A stretch of 8,090 nt of DNA from Bacteroidales bacterium (lineage in GTDB: Bacteria > Bacteroidota > Bacteroidia > Bacteroidales > VadinHA17). The position numbers and the translations under genes were made by a program. Where the stretch lies: assembly GCA_003162595.1 (NCBI GenBank), contig PMNJ01000321.1:1-8090 (forward strand). Direction: 5' to 3'. The notes under the pieces were generated by a model, which was not told where the DNA came from, did no database searches, and worked only from the letters and a program-made list of their open reading frames with translations. Below, piece by piece: positions 1 to 6,692 of the stretch (its first letter is position 1; every line of letters begins with the position of its first letter).

Positions 1-218
1 ACCAGTAATGATTCAAGAGAGATCCTTTCCAGGAAGAGAACAATTCTTTCATATGCCTGAAGCTTTATCGGAGTAACGGTCCTGCTGTTTTGAAGTATCA
101 GCTCCTGTCTCCTCTTATCCTGGTCATTCTTTATCATATTTCTGAGAATAATCCAGGCTGTAACTAAGACGATCAGCGCCGGGATGGTCATTTTTAAAAT
201 ATCTGACAGTATTTCCAT
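1..218 (-). CDS. Partial small membrane protein of an uncharacterised Bacteroidota family (N-terminal 72 residues)
   Basis: The leftward frame opens with ATG at 218-216 and runs off the left edge without a stop, giving 72 residues. It begins MEILSDILKMTIPALIVLVT, and a single hydrophobic helix spans about residues 10-27. A charged linker rich in Lys, Asp, Arg and Gln follows, then the segment IKLQAYERIVLFLERI and SLESLL. That order (short N-terminus, one membrane helix, charged linker, LQAYERxxLFLERI) matches a conserved uncharacterised protein family that I recall from Bacteroidota, possibly the one labelled DUF7935. I recall the family but could not check the label. Function is unknown. The protein is probably anchored in the inner membrane with most of its chain in the cytoplasm. 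A good Bacteroidota-type promoter lies just upstream. The rightward frame over the same bases is a shadow. I am fairly sure the gene is real because of the motif and the promoter placement. Confidence 0.75.
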   Translation of the reverse strand, partial: MEILSDILKMTIPALIVLVTAWIILRNMIKNDQDKRRQELILQNSRTVTPIKLQAYERIVLFLERISLESLL

Positions 219-242
219 TATTCAGTGTTTTAGATTAATATA

Positions 243-273
243 CAAACTTAAGTGTTTCTTTTTTATTTTCAAT
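243..273 (-). promoter_or_regulatory. Bacteroidota-type promoter for the leftward membrane-protein gene
   Basis: Read on the minus strand, TAAGTTTG at 250-243 fits the Bacteroidota -7 consensus TAnnTTTG exactly. ATTG at 273-270 is a 3-of-4 match to the -33 element TTTG. The spacer between them is 19 nt, the usual distance. The -7 box lies 24 nt upstream of the ATG at 218, giving a short leader. No Shine-Dalgarno sequence is visible, as is common in this phylum. The consensus is established knowledge; use of this site is inferred. Confidence 0.55.
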
Positions 274-292
274 TATTATAATTTTCCTTCAA

Positions 293-417
293 GTCACGCT
301 GATTTACGCAGTTCCAAGTTTCAACTGACCTTTGCGTACCTTTGTGAAAGCCTTTGTGAACCTTTGTGGTCAAATGAATTGTTTTTACCACGAAGGAACA
401 CTAAGAATAACACTAAG
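293..417. repeat. Intergenic palindromic repeat element with CCTTTGTG units
   Basis: This fills much of the roughly 300-bp gap between the edge gene and the aminotransferase. Four direct units, CCTTTGCGTA (329), CCTTTGTGAAAG (339), CCTTTGTGAA (351) and CCTTTGTGGT (361), form a left arm. After a 16-nt loop comes an inverted arm: ACCACGAAGG at 387-396, then two AACACTAAG units ending at 405 and 417. The innermost arms pair over 10 bp with one mismatch (a G-T pair in RNA), and the outer units pair imperfectly. A neighbouring segment, CACGCTGATTTACGCAG (295-311), resembles another dispersed element I recall from environmental genomes. The open frame across this region is repeat-derived and not a credible gene. 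Bases 418-519 show nothing convincing beyond a weak -7-like TACTTTTA at 473. Confidence 0.6.
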
Positions 418-519
418 TAGCTCAAAGCAAAAAATGAAGAATTGCTGACATCGGATTTTCAATTTTAGTTCATACTTTTATTGGGTCCTTTTTCAGGTGG
501 TTACTATATATATTTAAGT

Positions 520-1713
520 ATGGAATATTTATCAGACAGAGTTAAATCTTTATCAGTCTCACAGACACTTGCAATGGCTCAGAAGAGCAGGGAATTAAAG
601 GCAAAGGGCATCGATATTATAAGTCTGAGTCTTGGCGAACCCGACTTCAATACTCCGGATTATGTTAAAGAAGCCGCCAAGAAGGCGATTGATGATAATT
701 ATTCCAAGTACCCTCCTGTACCAGGATATACAGATCTTCGCGAAGCGATTTCGAAGAAATTTAAAGATGAGAATGGTATAAATTATTCTCCCGATCAGAT
801 TATTGTATCAGCAGGAGCAAAGCACTCCCTGATAAATGTTATTTTATCGATTGTTAATCCCGGAGATGAGGTAATTCTCCTGGCACCTTACTGGGTAAGT
901 TATTATGATCAGATAATCATTGCCGAAGGCAAACCGGTTATTGTGAAAGCCAGGCTGGAAAATGATTTCAAAATCAAACCTGAACAGCTTGAGGCTGCAA
1001 TTACCAGCAAAACGAGATTAATAATTTTCAATTCCCCTTCAAATCCAACCGGGATGGTTTACGATCGGAAGGAGATGGAGAAAATTGCCAGGGTAGTTGA
1101 AAGACATGAAGGTGTATTTTTGATTTCCGATGAGATTTATGAACATATTATTTTCACAGGAGAACATGTAAGCATGGCCTCTTTTGACTTTATTTACGAC
1201 AGGGTCATTACAGTCAATGGAGTATCAAAAGGATATGCAATGACCGGATGGCGGATAGGATACATTGGCGCCCCTCTGTGGATAGCGAAAGCATGCAATA
1301 AATTACAGGGTCAGTTCACATCAGGTGTCTGTTCTATCGCTCAGCGCGCTGCATTGGCTGCCATTCAGGGGAAAGGTGATTCCCGACAGGTGATGAAGGC
1401 AGCATTTCTCCGACGCCGCGATCTGATATGCGGATCGTTAAAAGAGATAAAAGGAATTAAGGTTAGAATTCCGCTCGGAGCATTCTATGTGATGCCTGAT
1501 ATAAGCTTCTACTTAGGTAAATCAGATGGTGAAACCAATATCACCAACTCCGATGAACTTGCTTTGTTTCTTCTGGATAAGGCACAGGTTGCAACAGTGG
1601 GAGGCGATGCTTTCGGTGCTCCGGAATGTATCAGAATTTCCTATGCAACATCGGATGAGCTGATTGTTGAAGCACTGAAGAGAATAAAGAGAGCTCTGGA
1701 AAAGCTTAAGTAG
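520..1713 (+). CDS. aspC: Aspartate-type aminotransferase, PLP-dependent fold type I (397 aa)
   Basis: This PLP enzyme most likely transfers the amino group between aspartate and 2-oxoglutarate in the cytoplasm, linking oxaloacetate to amino-acid synthesis. The order of class I motifs is complete: SLGEPDF at 37-43, the YPPVPGYTDLREAI segment at 64-77, PYWVSY with the ring-stacking Trp125, NSPSNPTG with Asn175, SDEIYE with Asp204, and SKGYAMTGWRIGY with the Schiff-base Lys237 and Arg245. The substrate-carboxylate Arg372 lies in CIRISYA. The layout resembles the bacterial Ib subgroup (Thermus-type AspAT), some members of which also use prephenate, so specificity is uncertain. Length is normal. 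I chose ATG 520 because MEYLSDRVKSLSVSQT is the usual family N-terminus; the upstream TTG at 481 adds 13 unlikely residues. The gene stands alone and ends in a repeat-filled convergent gap. A Gly replaces the more common Ala after the catalytic Lys, which is harmless. Confidence 0.93.
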   Translation: MEYLSDRVKSLSVSQTLAMAQKSRELKAKGIDIISLSLGEPDFNTPDYVKEAAKKAIDDNYSKYPPVPGYTDLREAISKKFKDENGINYSPDQIIVSAGAKHSLINVILSIVNPGDEVILLAPYWVSYYDQIIIAEGKPVIVKARLENDFKIKPEQLEAAITSKTRLIIFNSPSNPTGMVYDRKEMEKIARVVERHEGVFLISDEIYEHIIFTGEHVSMASFDFIYDRVITVNGVSKGYAMTGWRIGYIGAPLWIAKACNKLQGQFTSGVCSIAQRAALAAIQGKGDSRQVMKAAFLRRRDLICGSLKEIKGIKVRIPLGAFYVMPDISFYLGKSDGETNITNSDELALFLLDKAQVATVGGDAFGAPECIRISYATSDELIVEALKRIKRALEKLK

Positions 1714-1718
1714 CTCTC

Positions 1719-1898
1719 AAACCCCTCGGTCGCTTAGCGATATATACCCAAGGGGGAAATTCGCCAAGAATTAAAACCCCTCTGTCCCGCCTTAGCGGGA
1801 CATCTCCCCTAAAGGGGCGATAATAATCTGGTACTTACCTGAATTACACATGAGCAATGCGGATTTTTTCCCCCCTTGGGGGGAATGAAAAGGGGTTC
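1719..1898. repeat. Cluster of three GC-rich palindromic repeat copies in a convergent gap
   Basis: Three related copies fill the space between two convergent genes. Copy A (1719-1759) has AAACCCCTCGG, a TCGC-TTA-GCGA hairpin, then CCCAAGGGGGAAA. Copy B (1774-1817) has AAACCCCTCT, a perfect 7-bp hairpin GTCCCGC-CTTA-GCGGGAC (1784-1801), then CTCCCCTAAAGGGG. Copy C (1864-1898) is inverted; read on the minus strand it runs GAACCCCTTTTCATT then CCCCCCAAGGGGGGAAAAAA, without the middle hairpin. The shared plan is AACCCC, a variable hairpin, then a C-run/G-run palindrome. I recall similar sequences as dispersed intergenic repeats in Bacteroidota. None carries a 3' U-run on the coding side, so they are not classic intrinsic terminators, although they may impede transcription from both sides. 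Confidence 0.7.
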
Positions 1899-1903
1899 TG
1901 GAG

Positions 1904-2455
1904 CTAGTACTTATTATACGACACAGTCTCTTCAGCCGGTTTCCTCCTTTTCTCTCTCTGTTCACTCAATGAATACCCCAGTGTGATAATCAGTTCAACC
2001 CGTTTTGATTTTGGTATTTCAAGAAGCTTCCTAATCTGTATTTCATCGAACCAGCCGATTATACACGATCCTATTCCTTCTGCTTTTGCCTGTAAACAGA
2101 TGTTTTCTGTAGCGATACCTATGTCAATAAGGGAATAATCCTTATTCTTAATAGTAGCTCCGACTTTAGATGACATATTTGGTTTTTCCCTTACAATAAC
2201 AAGAATAACCGATGCCTGGGCAACAAAGCTATTCATCCCGATCAGCTTTGCAGAGGCTGCATCTGCAACCTTCAAAACCAGTTCCGGATCAGTTACGACA
2301 ATGAATTTCCATGGTTGGGCATTGCATGCAGAAGGAGCCATCCTGCCTGCTTCAATTATTCTTTCAAGCTTTTCCTTCTCAACCGGTTTGTCACTATATT
2401 TTCTGTCGCTCTGACGGCTGTTTATAAAGTTCAGAATATCTTTTGCATCAATCAT
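1904..2455 (-). CDS. Nitroreductase-family flavoprotein (183 aa)
   Basis: This is a member of the FMN-dependent nitroreductase fold, whose enzymes reduce nitro compounds, quinones or flavins with NAD(P)H and usually act as dimers. Visible hallmarks are the N-terminal phosphate-binding R-x-S-x-R (Arg14, Ser16, Arg18), MAPSACNAQPWKFIVV at 39-54 around the isoalloxazine ring, GIGSCIIGWFDE at 127-138 near the second FMN contact, the LGYS strand at 159-162, and the C-terminal RKPAEETVSYNKY arm, typical of the short Bacteroidota members of the family. The length suits this compact subgroup. Physiological substrate cannot be told. The ATG at 2455 follows the stop of a truncated rubrerythrin frame by 2 nt, so the two are probably co-transcribed and translation may be coupled. 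No separate ribosome-binding site is seen. The gene converges on the aminotransferase across a repeat cluster. Confidence 0.9.
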   Translation of the reverse strand: MIDAKDILNFINSRQSDRKYSDKPVEKEKLERIIEAGRMAPSACNAQPWKFIVVTDPELVLKVADAASAKLIGMNSFVAQASVILVIVREKPNMSSKVGATIKNKDYSLIDIGIATENICLQAKAEGIGSCIIGWFDEIQIRKLLEIPKSKRVELIITLGYSLSEQREKRRKPAEETVSYNKY

Positions 2456-2457
2456 GA

Positions 2458-2601
2458 TTAATATTTATTTGGAATTAGTTCAAACCCTTCTTCTTTTAGA
2501 ACTTTTGCTGCAAATTCATATCTGTTCTTTGCCTGCGATTCTCCGGCGAAAGACTTCAGCATGTTTTTTTCTGTTTTTGTCACTTTTAAACTCTTTTCCA
2601 T
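2458..2601 (-). pseudogene. Truncated rubrerythrin: N-terminal helix only (47 aa)
   Basis: A leftward ATG at 2601-2599 opens 47 codons ending in TAA at 2460-2458. The start MEKSLKVTKTEKNMLKSFAG and following ESQAKNRYEFAAKVLKEEGF match the first helix of rubrerythrin, a non-haem di-iron peroxide-scavenging protein of anaerobes. Glu21 in FAGESQA corresponds to the first iron-ligand Glu of the family. After ELIPN the protein ends with KY and a stop, where rubrerythrin would continue for well over 100 residues with the remaining Glu/His ligands and usually a rubredoxin domain. It therefore cannot form the di-iron site alone. The nitroreductase ATG follows 2 nt after the stop. It is probably a deletion remnant, but the frame is clean from start to stop, so a translated leader peptide or mini-protein is possible. 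The 140 bp upstream (2602-2741) are AT-rich and must hold any promoters for this frame and for lemA; I could not pick one with confidence. Confidence 0.75.
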
Positions 2602-2741
2602 GTCAGATAGCTTTTAAAAATTTCAAATTCTGTAAACTTAAAATGATGTACCTAAAAGTAATTATGTAAATATAACTATCTTTATTTTTAATAATATTCT
2701 ATTTAAAAGTTGGTTAAAAAATAATTTAAAACGATACGAAG

Positions 2742-3302
2742 ATGATAATTGTACTATTTTTTCTGGCGATAATTTTTCTTTTAGTCCTGATGGCTGTTTC
2801 TTTATATAACAGGCTTGTCAGACTGAGAAATAACCGGGACCAGGCATTTGCTGATGTTGATGTTCAGCTGAAACAAAGACACGATCTTATACCTCAGCTC
2901 GTTGACTCTGTAAAAGGTTATATGGGACATGAGAGAGGCGTGCTTACAGATATTACAGAGGCACGTTCAAATGCTATGAAGGCCACTACTATTAATGAAA
3001 AGATAGTTGCCGAGAACAAGTTATCGACTGCGCTTGAAGGATTAAAAGTATCTGTCGAAGCCTATCCTGATCTGAAAGCAAGCCAGAACTTTATGGAACT
3101 TCAGAATGAGATATCAGATATTGAAAACAAAATAGCCGCTGCACGCAGGTTCTTTAATTCTGCTACAAAAGAGCTTAATGTTGCAACTGAATTGTTCCCA
3201 TCAAACCTTATTGCCACTCTGTTCAATTTCAAACGCGAACCGATGTTTGAACTTGGCACTCAGAGAGCTGAAGCAGAACAACCACCGAAAATCCAGTTCT
3301 GA
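2742..3302 (+). CDS. lemA: LemA family membrane protein (186 aa)
   Basis: LemA proteins are widespread, anchored by one N-terminal helix with a helical-bundle body outside the membrane; their biochemical role is unsettled. Residues 2-22 form the hydrophobic anchor, followed by the LYNRLVRLRN turn. The family signature follows: AFADVDVQLKQRHDLIPQLV at 35-54, SVKGYMGHERGVL at 56-68, the AYPDLKASQNFMELQNEISD core at 107-126, and NKIAAARRFFNSATKELN at 129-146. Near the C-terminus LFPSNLIA and a Phe-rich FNFKREPMFEL are also conserved. The length is normal. The ATG at 2742 is chosen because it starts directly with the membrane helix. The stop at 3302 is 4 nt before the start of an M48 protease gene, so the two almost certainly form an operon. 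Such LemA/M48 neighbours are a recurrent arrangement, which suggests a joint envelope or protein-quality role. Confidence 0.95.
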   Translation: MIIVLFFLAIIFLLVLMAVSLYNRLVRLRNNRDQAFADVDVQLKQRHDLIPQLVDSVKGYMGHERGVLTDITEARSNAMKATTINEKIVAENKLSTALEGLKVSVEAYPDLKASQNFMELQNEISDIENKIAAARRFFNSATKELNVATELFPSNLIATLFNFKREPMFELGTQRAEAEQPPKIQF

Positions 3303-3306
3303 TTAT

Positions 3307-4248
3307 ATGAAGTATTTTGGTTTGCAGAGCCAGATATGGAGGAATAATACTAATTCGGTACTGATATTAGTAATGTTCCCCATCGTCTTTTTCGTTCTGA
3401 CGTGGCTTTTCTTTTTCTTCCTCTCCTTTAATTCGGAAGTACACAGAACTCTCAGCCAGGTAAACCAGAGTTTCTTAATGACGCTTCCATTTATTATACT
3501 TGGTGTAACCATCTGGTTCATAATTGCCTGGTTTTCTCATTCGGCAATGATAAATGCTGCTACCGATTCAAAACCTCTTGCCCGGAATGATAACAAAAGA
3601 GTGTACAACCTCGTAGAGAATCTTTGCATTGCTACTGGCATGACTACACCCAAAATCAATATTATAGATGACGATTCTTTAAATGCTTTTGCAAGCGGAA
3701 TTAGTTTGAAAACTTTTTCAATATCGCTGTCTAAAGGTATCATTGAAAAATTGAATGATGAGGAACTTGAAGCGGTTATTGCCCATGAACTGACTCATAT
3801 TCGTAACAGGGATGTAAGAATACTTATAATCTCAATCATATTCGTCGGCATTTTTGCATTCATTTCACAGGCAATTTTCAGAGGAGTGCAGTTCGGAAGC
3901 CTCGGAAGGGGAAAGAAAAATGGGGGAGCAGGGATTATAATAGCCCTGATACTCGCCCTTGTCGGCCTTCTGATTTCCTCGCTTTTCAGATTCGCCTTAT
4001 CGAGGAAGCGTGAATATCTGGCAGATGCTGGCTCCGCTGAGATTACTCACAGACCTCTTGCTTTGGCTTCTGCGCTCAGGAAGATATCTGTTGATCCCAC
4101 AATTGAAGCAGTGAAAAGAAAGGATATTGCCCAGATGTTCATCGAGAATCCACAGGTTGCAGAAAAGAAATCCTCTTTCTCTCTTAATTCACTTTTCGCA
4201 ACACATCCTCCAATCAGCAAGAGAATCCAATTGCTGGAACAATTCTAA
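3307..4248 (+). CDS. HtpX-like M48 family membrane zinc metalloprotease (313 aa)
   Basis: This is an integral-membrane zinc endopeptidase resembling HtpX, a family that cleaves misfolded membrane proteins on the cytoplasmic side. Predicted membrane helices lie at about 17-41, 57-77, 172-190 and 208-230. The zinc site is intact: HELTH (His160, Glu161, His164) plus Glu236 in REYLADAGSAE, the usual third ligand. The pre-motif segment INIIDDDSLNAFASG at 118-131 and the terminal FATHPPISKRI at 297-307 are family marks. The open frame extends upstream into lemA, but those 43 residues look nothing like a protease. The ATG at 3307, giving MKYFGLQSQIWRNNT, sits 4 nt after the lemA stop and is a better start. 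The last codon ends 8 nt from the convergent plsY stop. I call it HtpX-like rather than htpX, since several M48 subfamilies share this layout. Confidence 0.9.
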   Translation: MKYFGLQSQIWRNNTNSVLILVMFPIVFFVLTWLFFFFLSFNSEVHRTLSQVNQSFLMTLPFIILGVTIWFIIAWFSHSAMINAATDSKPLARNDNKRVYNLVENLCIATGMTTPKINIIDDDSLNAFASGISLKTFSISLSKGIIEKLNDEELEAVIAHELTHIRNRDVRILIISIIFVGIFAFISQAIFRGVQFGSLGRGKKNGGAGIIIALILALVGLLISSLFRFALSRKREYLADAGSAEITHRPLALASALRKISVDPTIEAVKRKDIAQMFIENPQVAEKKSSFSLNSLFATHPPISKRIQLLEQF

Positions 4249-4256
4249 GGGTGCCG

Positions 4257-4907
4257 TTAATCCTTTAAGTCTTTAGTCTTCTTTTTGAACTTTATAAGTT
4301 TCGATTCTTCTCCTCTCCATATTCTACCTATGTTTTTCCGATGGGTTACCACGAGAGCTATACTGATAATTATCGAAAATAGTTTGAACAATACCGACGG
4401 AGTGTCAAAAAACAGAAAGAGGAGAACAGGGAAAGCTATTCCGGCGACCATCGATGAGACTGATACAATACCTGAAAGTAATAATACGACAAGAAACACC
4501 CCCATGCAGCATATAGTAAGCAATGGTTGTAAGGCCAAAAATACTCCGAAGACTGTTGCGACTCCTTTTCCTCCCCTGAACCCCGCGAAAAGAGGAAATA
4601 TATGGCCGATAATAGCTATTATCCCAACAATAATCTGAAGATTAACCAGCAGCGCACTTCCGTGGTCAGCGAGATGAAAAAACACGGGCAACATTGCAGC
4701 AAGCCAGCCTTTTACCAGGTCAATTAGAAGAACAGGAATGCCGGTTGCCCAGCCCAGTACCCTGATAGTGTTTGTAGATCCTGCATTTCCACTTCCATGT
4801 TCTCTTACATCGATATTATGGAATCGTTTTCCGATCCACACAGCTGAAGGGATTGATCCAAGCAGGTAAGCCAGTATAACGGTTAGTGAGGTATTCAGAA
4901 TATTCAT
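4257..4907 (-). CDS. plsY: Acyl-phosphate:glycerol-3-phosphate acyltransferase PlsY (216 aa)
   Basis: PlsY is an inner-membrane enzyme that moves the acyl chain from acyl-phosphate (made by PlsX) to the sn-1 position of glycerol-3-phosphate, giving lysophosphatidic acid, the first membrane step of phospholipid synthesis. All family motifs are present: GSIPSA at 17-22, HGSGNAGSTNTIRVLG at 37-52, the acyl-phosphate/phosphate-binding segment HIFPLFAGFRGGKGVAT at 102-118, and THRKNIGRIWRGEE at 188-201. Hydrophobic stretches at about 4-25, 54-76, 86-107, 117-147 and 150-187 fit a multi-pass protein, with a Lys-rich cytoplasmic tail (KFKKKTKDLKD). The length is typical. It lies 56 nt downstream of pckA in the same direction, so it could be read through from there or from its own weak promoter. 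The ATG at 4907 is preceded by AAAGG directly adjacent, too close to act as a normal ribosome-binding site. No plsX is visible here. Confidence 0.96.
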   Translation of the reverse strand: MNILNTSLTVILAYLLGSIPSAVWIGKRFHNIDVREHGSGNAGSTNTIRVLGWATGIPVLLIDLVKGWLAAMLPVFFHLADHGSALLVNLQIIVGIIAIIGHIFPLFAGFRGGKGVATVFGVFLALQPLLTICCMGVFLVVLLLSGIVSVSSMVAGIAFPVLLFLFFDTPSVLFKLFSIIISIALVVTHRKNIGRIWRGEESKLIKFKKKTKDLKD

Positions 4908-4930
4908 CCTTTAAAATACTGTTAATAAGG

Positions 4931-4938
4931 CAAATATA
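4931..4938 (-). promoter_or_regulatory. Possible -7 promoter element for plsY
   Basis: On the minus strand TATATTTG (4938-4931) fits the Bacteroidota -7 consensus TAnnTTTG exactly and lies 23 nt before the plsY ATG, in the 56-nt gap after pckA. No TTTG-like -33 element is found at the expected 19-nt spacing, so this is a half-supported promoter. In AT-rich DNA such a match can occur by chance. Confidence 0.3.
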
Positions 4939-4963
4939 ATAATTAAAATCAGTCAGTTATTGT

Positions 4964-6583
4964 TCAGATAATTGGGCCAAAACAGACCAGTCTGGCAGTC
5001 TCTTTGTTTGAGGTGAATTTACTAAAATTATTAATGAACTTAAGCGCCAGGTCAGTTGCTGCAACGTGCCATTTGGATGGAGAATCCCAGGCTTTTGCAG
5101 GATCAAGAATACTCTCATCAGTTTCCTTCAGGCAGGTGGGAATATTTAAATTAAAAACAGGTAGAGTAACAAATTTACAGTTTAAGATCGAATTATCAAA
5201 AATTGAGTTAATTATCAGTCGTGTGATAGCCAGGTCGATGCGTTTCCCGGTTCCATAAGGACCCCCCATCCAGCCTGTATTTACCAACCAGGCTTCAGCA
5301 TTATGCATTTTCATTTTCTTTGTAAGTTCGTTCGCATAGATTATTGGATCGAGCATCAGGAAGGTTGCACCAAAACAAGCAGAGAAAGAAGGTACCGGTT
5401 CTATGATTCCTCTCTCAGTTCCTGCAAGTTTTGCAGTATACCCACTGAGAAAGTAATAACGGGTCTGTTCTTCAGTGAGGCGACTTACAGGAGGCAGAAT
5501 ACCAAAAGCATCAGCGGAAAGGAAAATAACTTTTTTAGCATGTCCGGCTTTTGAAACCGGCTTTACTATATTATTTATATGGTATATTGGATAAGCAACC
5601 CTTGTATTTTCTGTTTTTGAGTTATTGTTAAAATCTATAGTACCATCCGATAAGACTACCAAGTTTTCAAGAAGAGCATCGCGCCTTATTGCATCGTAGA
5701 TTCCGGGTTCATTTTTCTTGCTTAACTTGTAACATTTAGCATAACAACCTCCTTCAAAATTAAATACACCCTCATCGTCCCAACCATGTTCGTCGTCACC
5801 AACTAGAGCTCTTTCCGGATCGACAGAAAGAGTCGTTTTTCCTGTACCTGACAGTCCGAAGAATATGGCTGTGTCACCTTTTTTACCTACATTCGCTGAG
5901 CAGTGCATAGAGGCTATTCCCTTGAGTGGCAGGTAATAATTCATAACAGAAAAGATTCCTTTTTTCATTTCACCGCCATACCATGTCCCCCCAATTATCA
6001 ACATCCCTTCAGTGAGATTAAAAAAGATAAAATTCTCAGAATTTAGTTCCTGTCTCTTCCAGTCGGGATTTTTAGCCTTGGAAGCATTAAGTACAACAAA
6101 ATCCGGTTTGAAATTATCCAGTTCTTCCGGCTCGGGCCTGATAAACAAATTTTTTACGAAATGCGCCTGCCAAGCGACCTCTAGAACAAATCTCACACTT
6201 AACCGTGTATTTTTATTTGCCCCGCAAAAACAGTCTATTACGAAAAGCCGCTTTCCTGATAACTGTCTGGCAGAAATATTTTTACAATGGTTCCAGATTT
6301 CAATTGAAATCGGTTTGTTGTCGGAAACTTTTCCTTTTTCCGATTTCCACCATACTGTATCCCTGGTTTTATCATCCAGCACTACATATTTATCTTTTGG
6401 TGAACGTCCGGTAAAGACACCGGTATCTATAGCAACCGCACCTGACCTGGTTATAATCCCTTTCTCGTAACCTTCAAGTTCTGGTTTCGTCTCCTCTGCA
6501 AATAAGGTATCGTAAGATGGATTATAGATAATCTCCTTAATATCCTCAATACCATAATCTGATAGATCCCGGGGTTCAATCAT
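4964..6583 (-). CDS. pckA: Phosphoenolpyruvate carboxykinase, ATP-type (539 aa)
   Basis: PCK interconverts oxaloacetate + ATP and PEP + CO2 + ADP in the cytoplasm. It serves gluconeogenesis, and in many anaerobic Bacteroidota it also works in the carboxylating direction on the way to succinate. Key residues are in place: Arg60 in GVFTGRSPKDK, Tyr202 and the lysines of WYGGEMKKG, His227 in MHCSANVG, the P-loop GLSGTGKTTL at 243-252 with Lys249, the metal-binding GDDEHGWDDEG at 262-272, and Arg328 in NTRVAYPIYH. Length matches the ATP-dependent family (about 530-540 aa), and the P-loop sequence separates it from the GTP-type. MIEPRDLSDYGIEDIKEIIYNPSY is a normal N-terminus for this phylum, supporting ATG 6583. 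plsY lies 56 nt downstream. ppdK lies upstream but behind a terminator, so pckA must have its own promoter in 6584-6770; I found no consensus match good enough to mark. Confidence 0.97.
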   Translation of the reverse strand: MIEPRDLSDYGIEDIKEIIYNPSYDTLFAEETKPELEGYEKGIITRSGAVAIDTGVFTGRSPKDKYVVLDDKTRDTVWWKSEKGKVSDNKPISIEIWNHCKNISARQLSGKRLFVIDCFCGANKNTRLSVRFVLEVAWQAHFVKNLFIRPEPEELDNFKPDFVVLNASKAKNPDWKRQELNSENFIFFNLTEGMLIIGGTWYGGEMKKGIFSVMNYYLPLKGIASMHCSANVGKKGDTAIFFGLSGTGKTTLSVDPERALVGDDEHGWDDEGVFNFEGGCYAKCYKLSKKNEPGIYDAIRRDALLENLVVLSDGTIDFNNNSKTENTRVAYPIYHINNIVKPVSKAGHAKKVIFLSADAFGILPPVSRLTEEQTRYYFLSGYTAKLAGTERGIIEPVPSFSACFGATFLMLDPIIYANELTKKMKMHNAEAWLVNTGWMGGPYGTGKRIDLAITRLIINSIFDNSILNCKFVTLPVFNLNIPTCLKETDESILDPAKAWDSPSKWHVAATDLALKFINNFSKFTSNKETARLVCFGPII

Positions 6584-6692
6584 TGTAAGGAACTGGTTTG
6601 AATATGAATATAATCTTAGTTAACAAAGTTTTAACCTAAATGATTTCGAAATATAGTTTATTTTTTTTAATAATTATAGGAACCGGCGATAG

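Noticed and set aside
184..420. Rightward open frame of 78 codons
   Set aside because: It overlaps the start of the leftward membrane-protein gene and runs through the CCTTTGTG repeat; the residue composition is that of translated non-coding DNA.
481..519. TTG start at 481 for the aminotransferase
   Set aside because: The 13 extra residues do not resemble the family N-terminus, whereas ATG 520 gives the normal MEYLSDRVKSLSVSQT start.
2454..2669. Rightward 71-codon frame over the nitroreductase upstream region
   Set aside because: The opposite strand carries the rubrerythrin-like peptide, and this frame is a low-complexity Leu/Phe-rich shadow of it.
2650..2685. Possible peroxide-regulator palindrome upstream of the rubrerythrin fragment
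   Set aside because: Only short TTAT/ATAA arms are present in very AT-rich DNA; the match to a PerR-type box is too poor to claim.
3178..3306. N-terminal extension of the M48 protease into lemA
   Set aside because: The extension is read out of frame through the conserved lemA C-terminus; ATG 3307 follows the lemA stop and leads into the expected protease N-terminus.
4241..4285. Possible terminator between the convergent M48 protease and plsY genes
   Set aside because: Only a 4-5 bp stem (AAGG with CCTT) can be drawn and no clean U-run follows it; the gene ends are 8 nt apart.
6012..6470. Rightward 152-codon frame inside pckA
   Set aside because: It lies antisense to conserved PCK sequence, including the GRSPKDK motif region, and shows no recognisable protein features.
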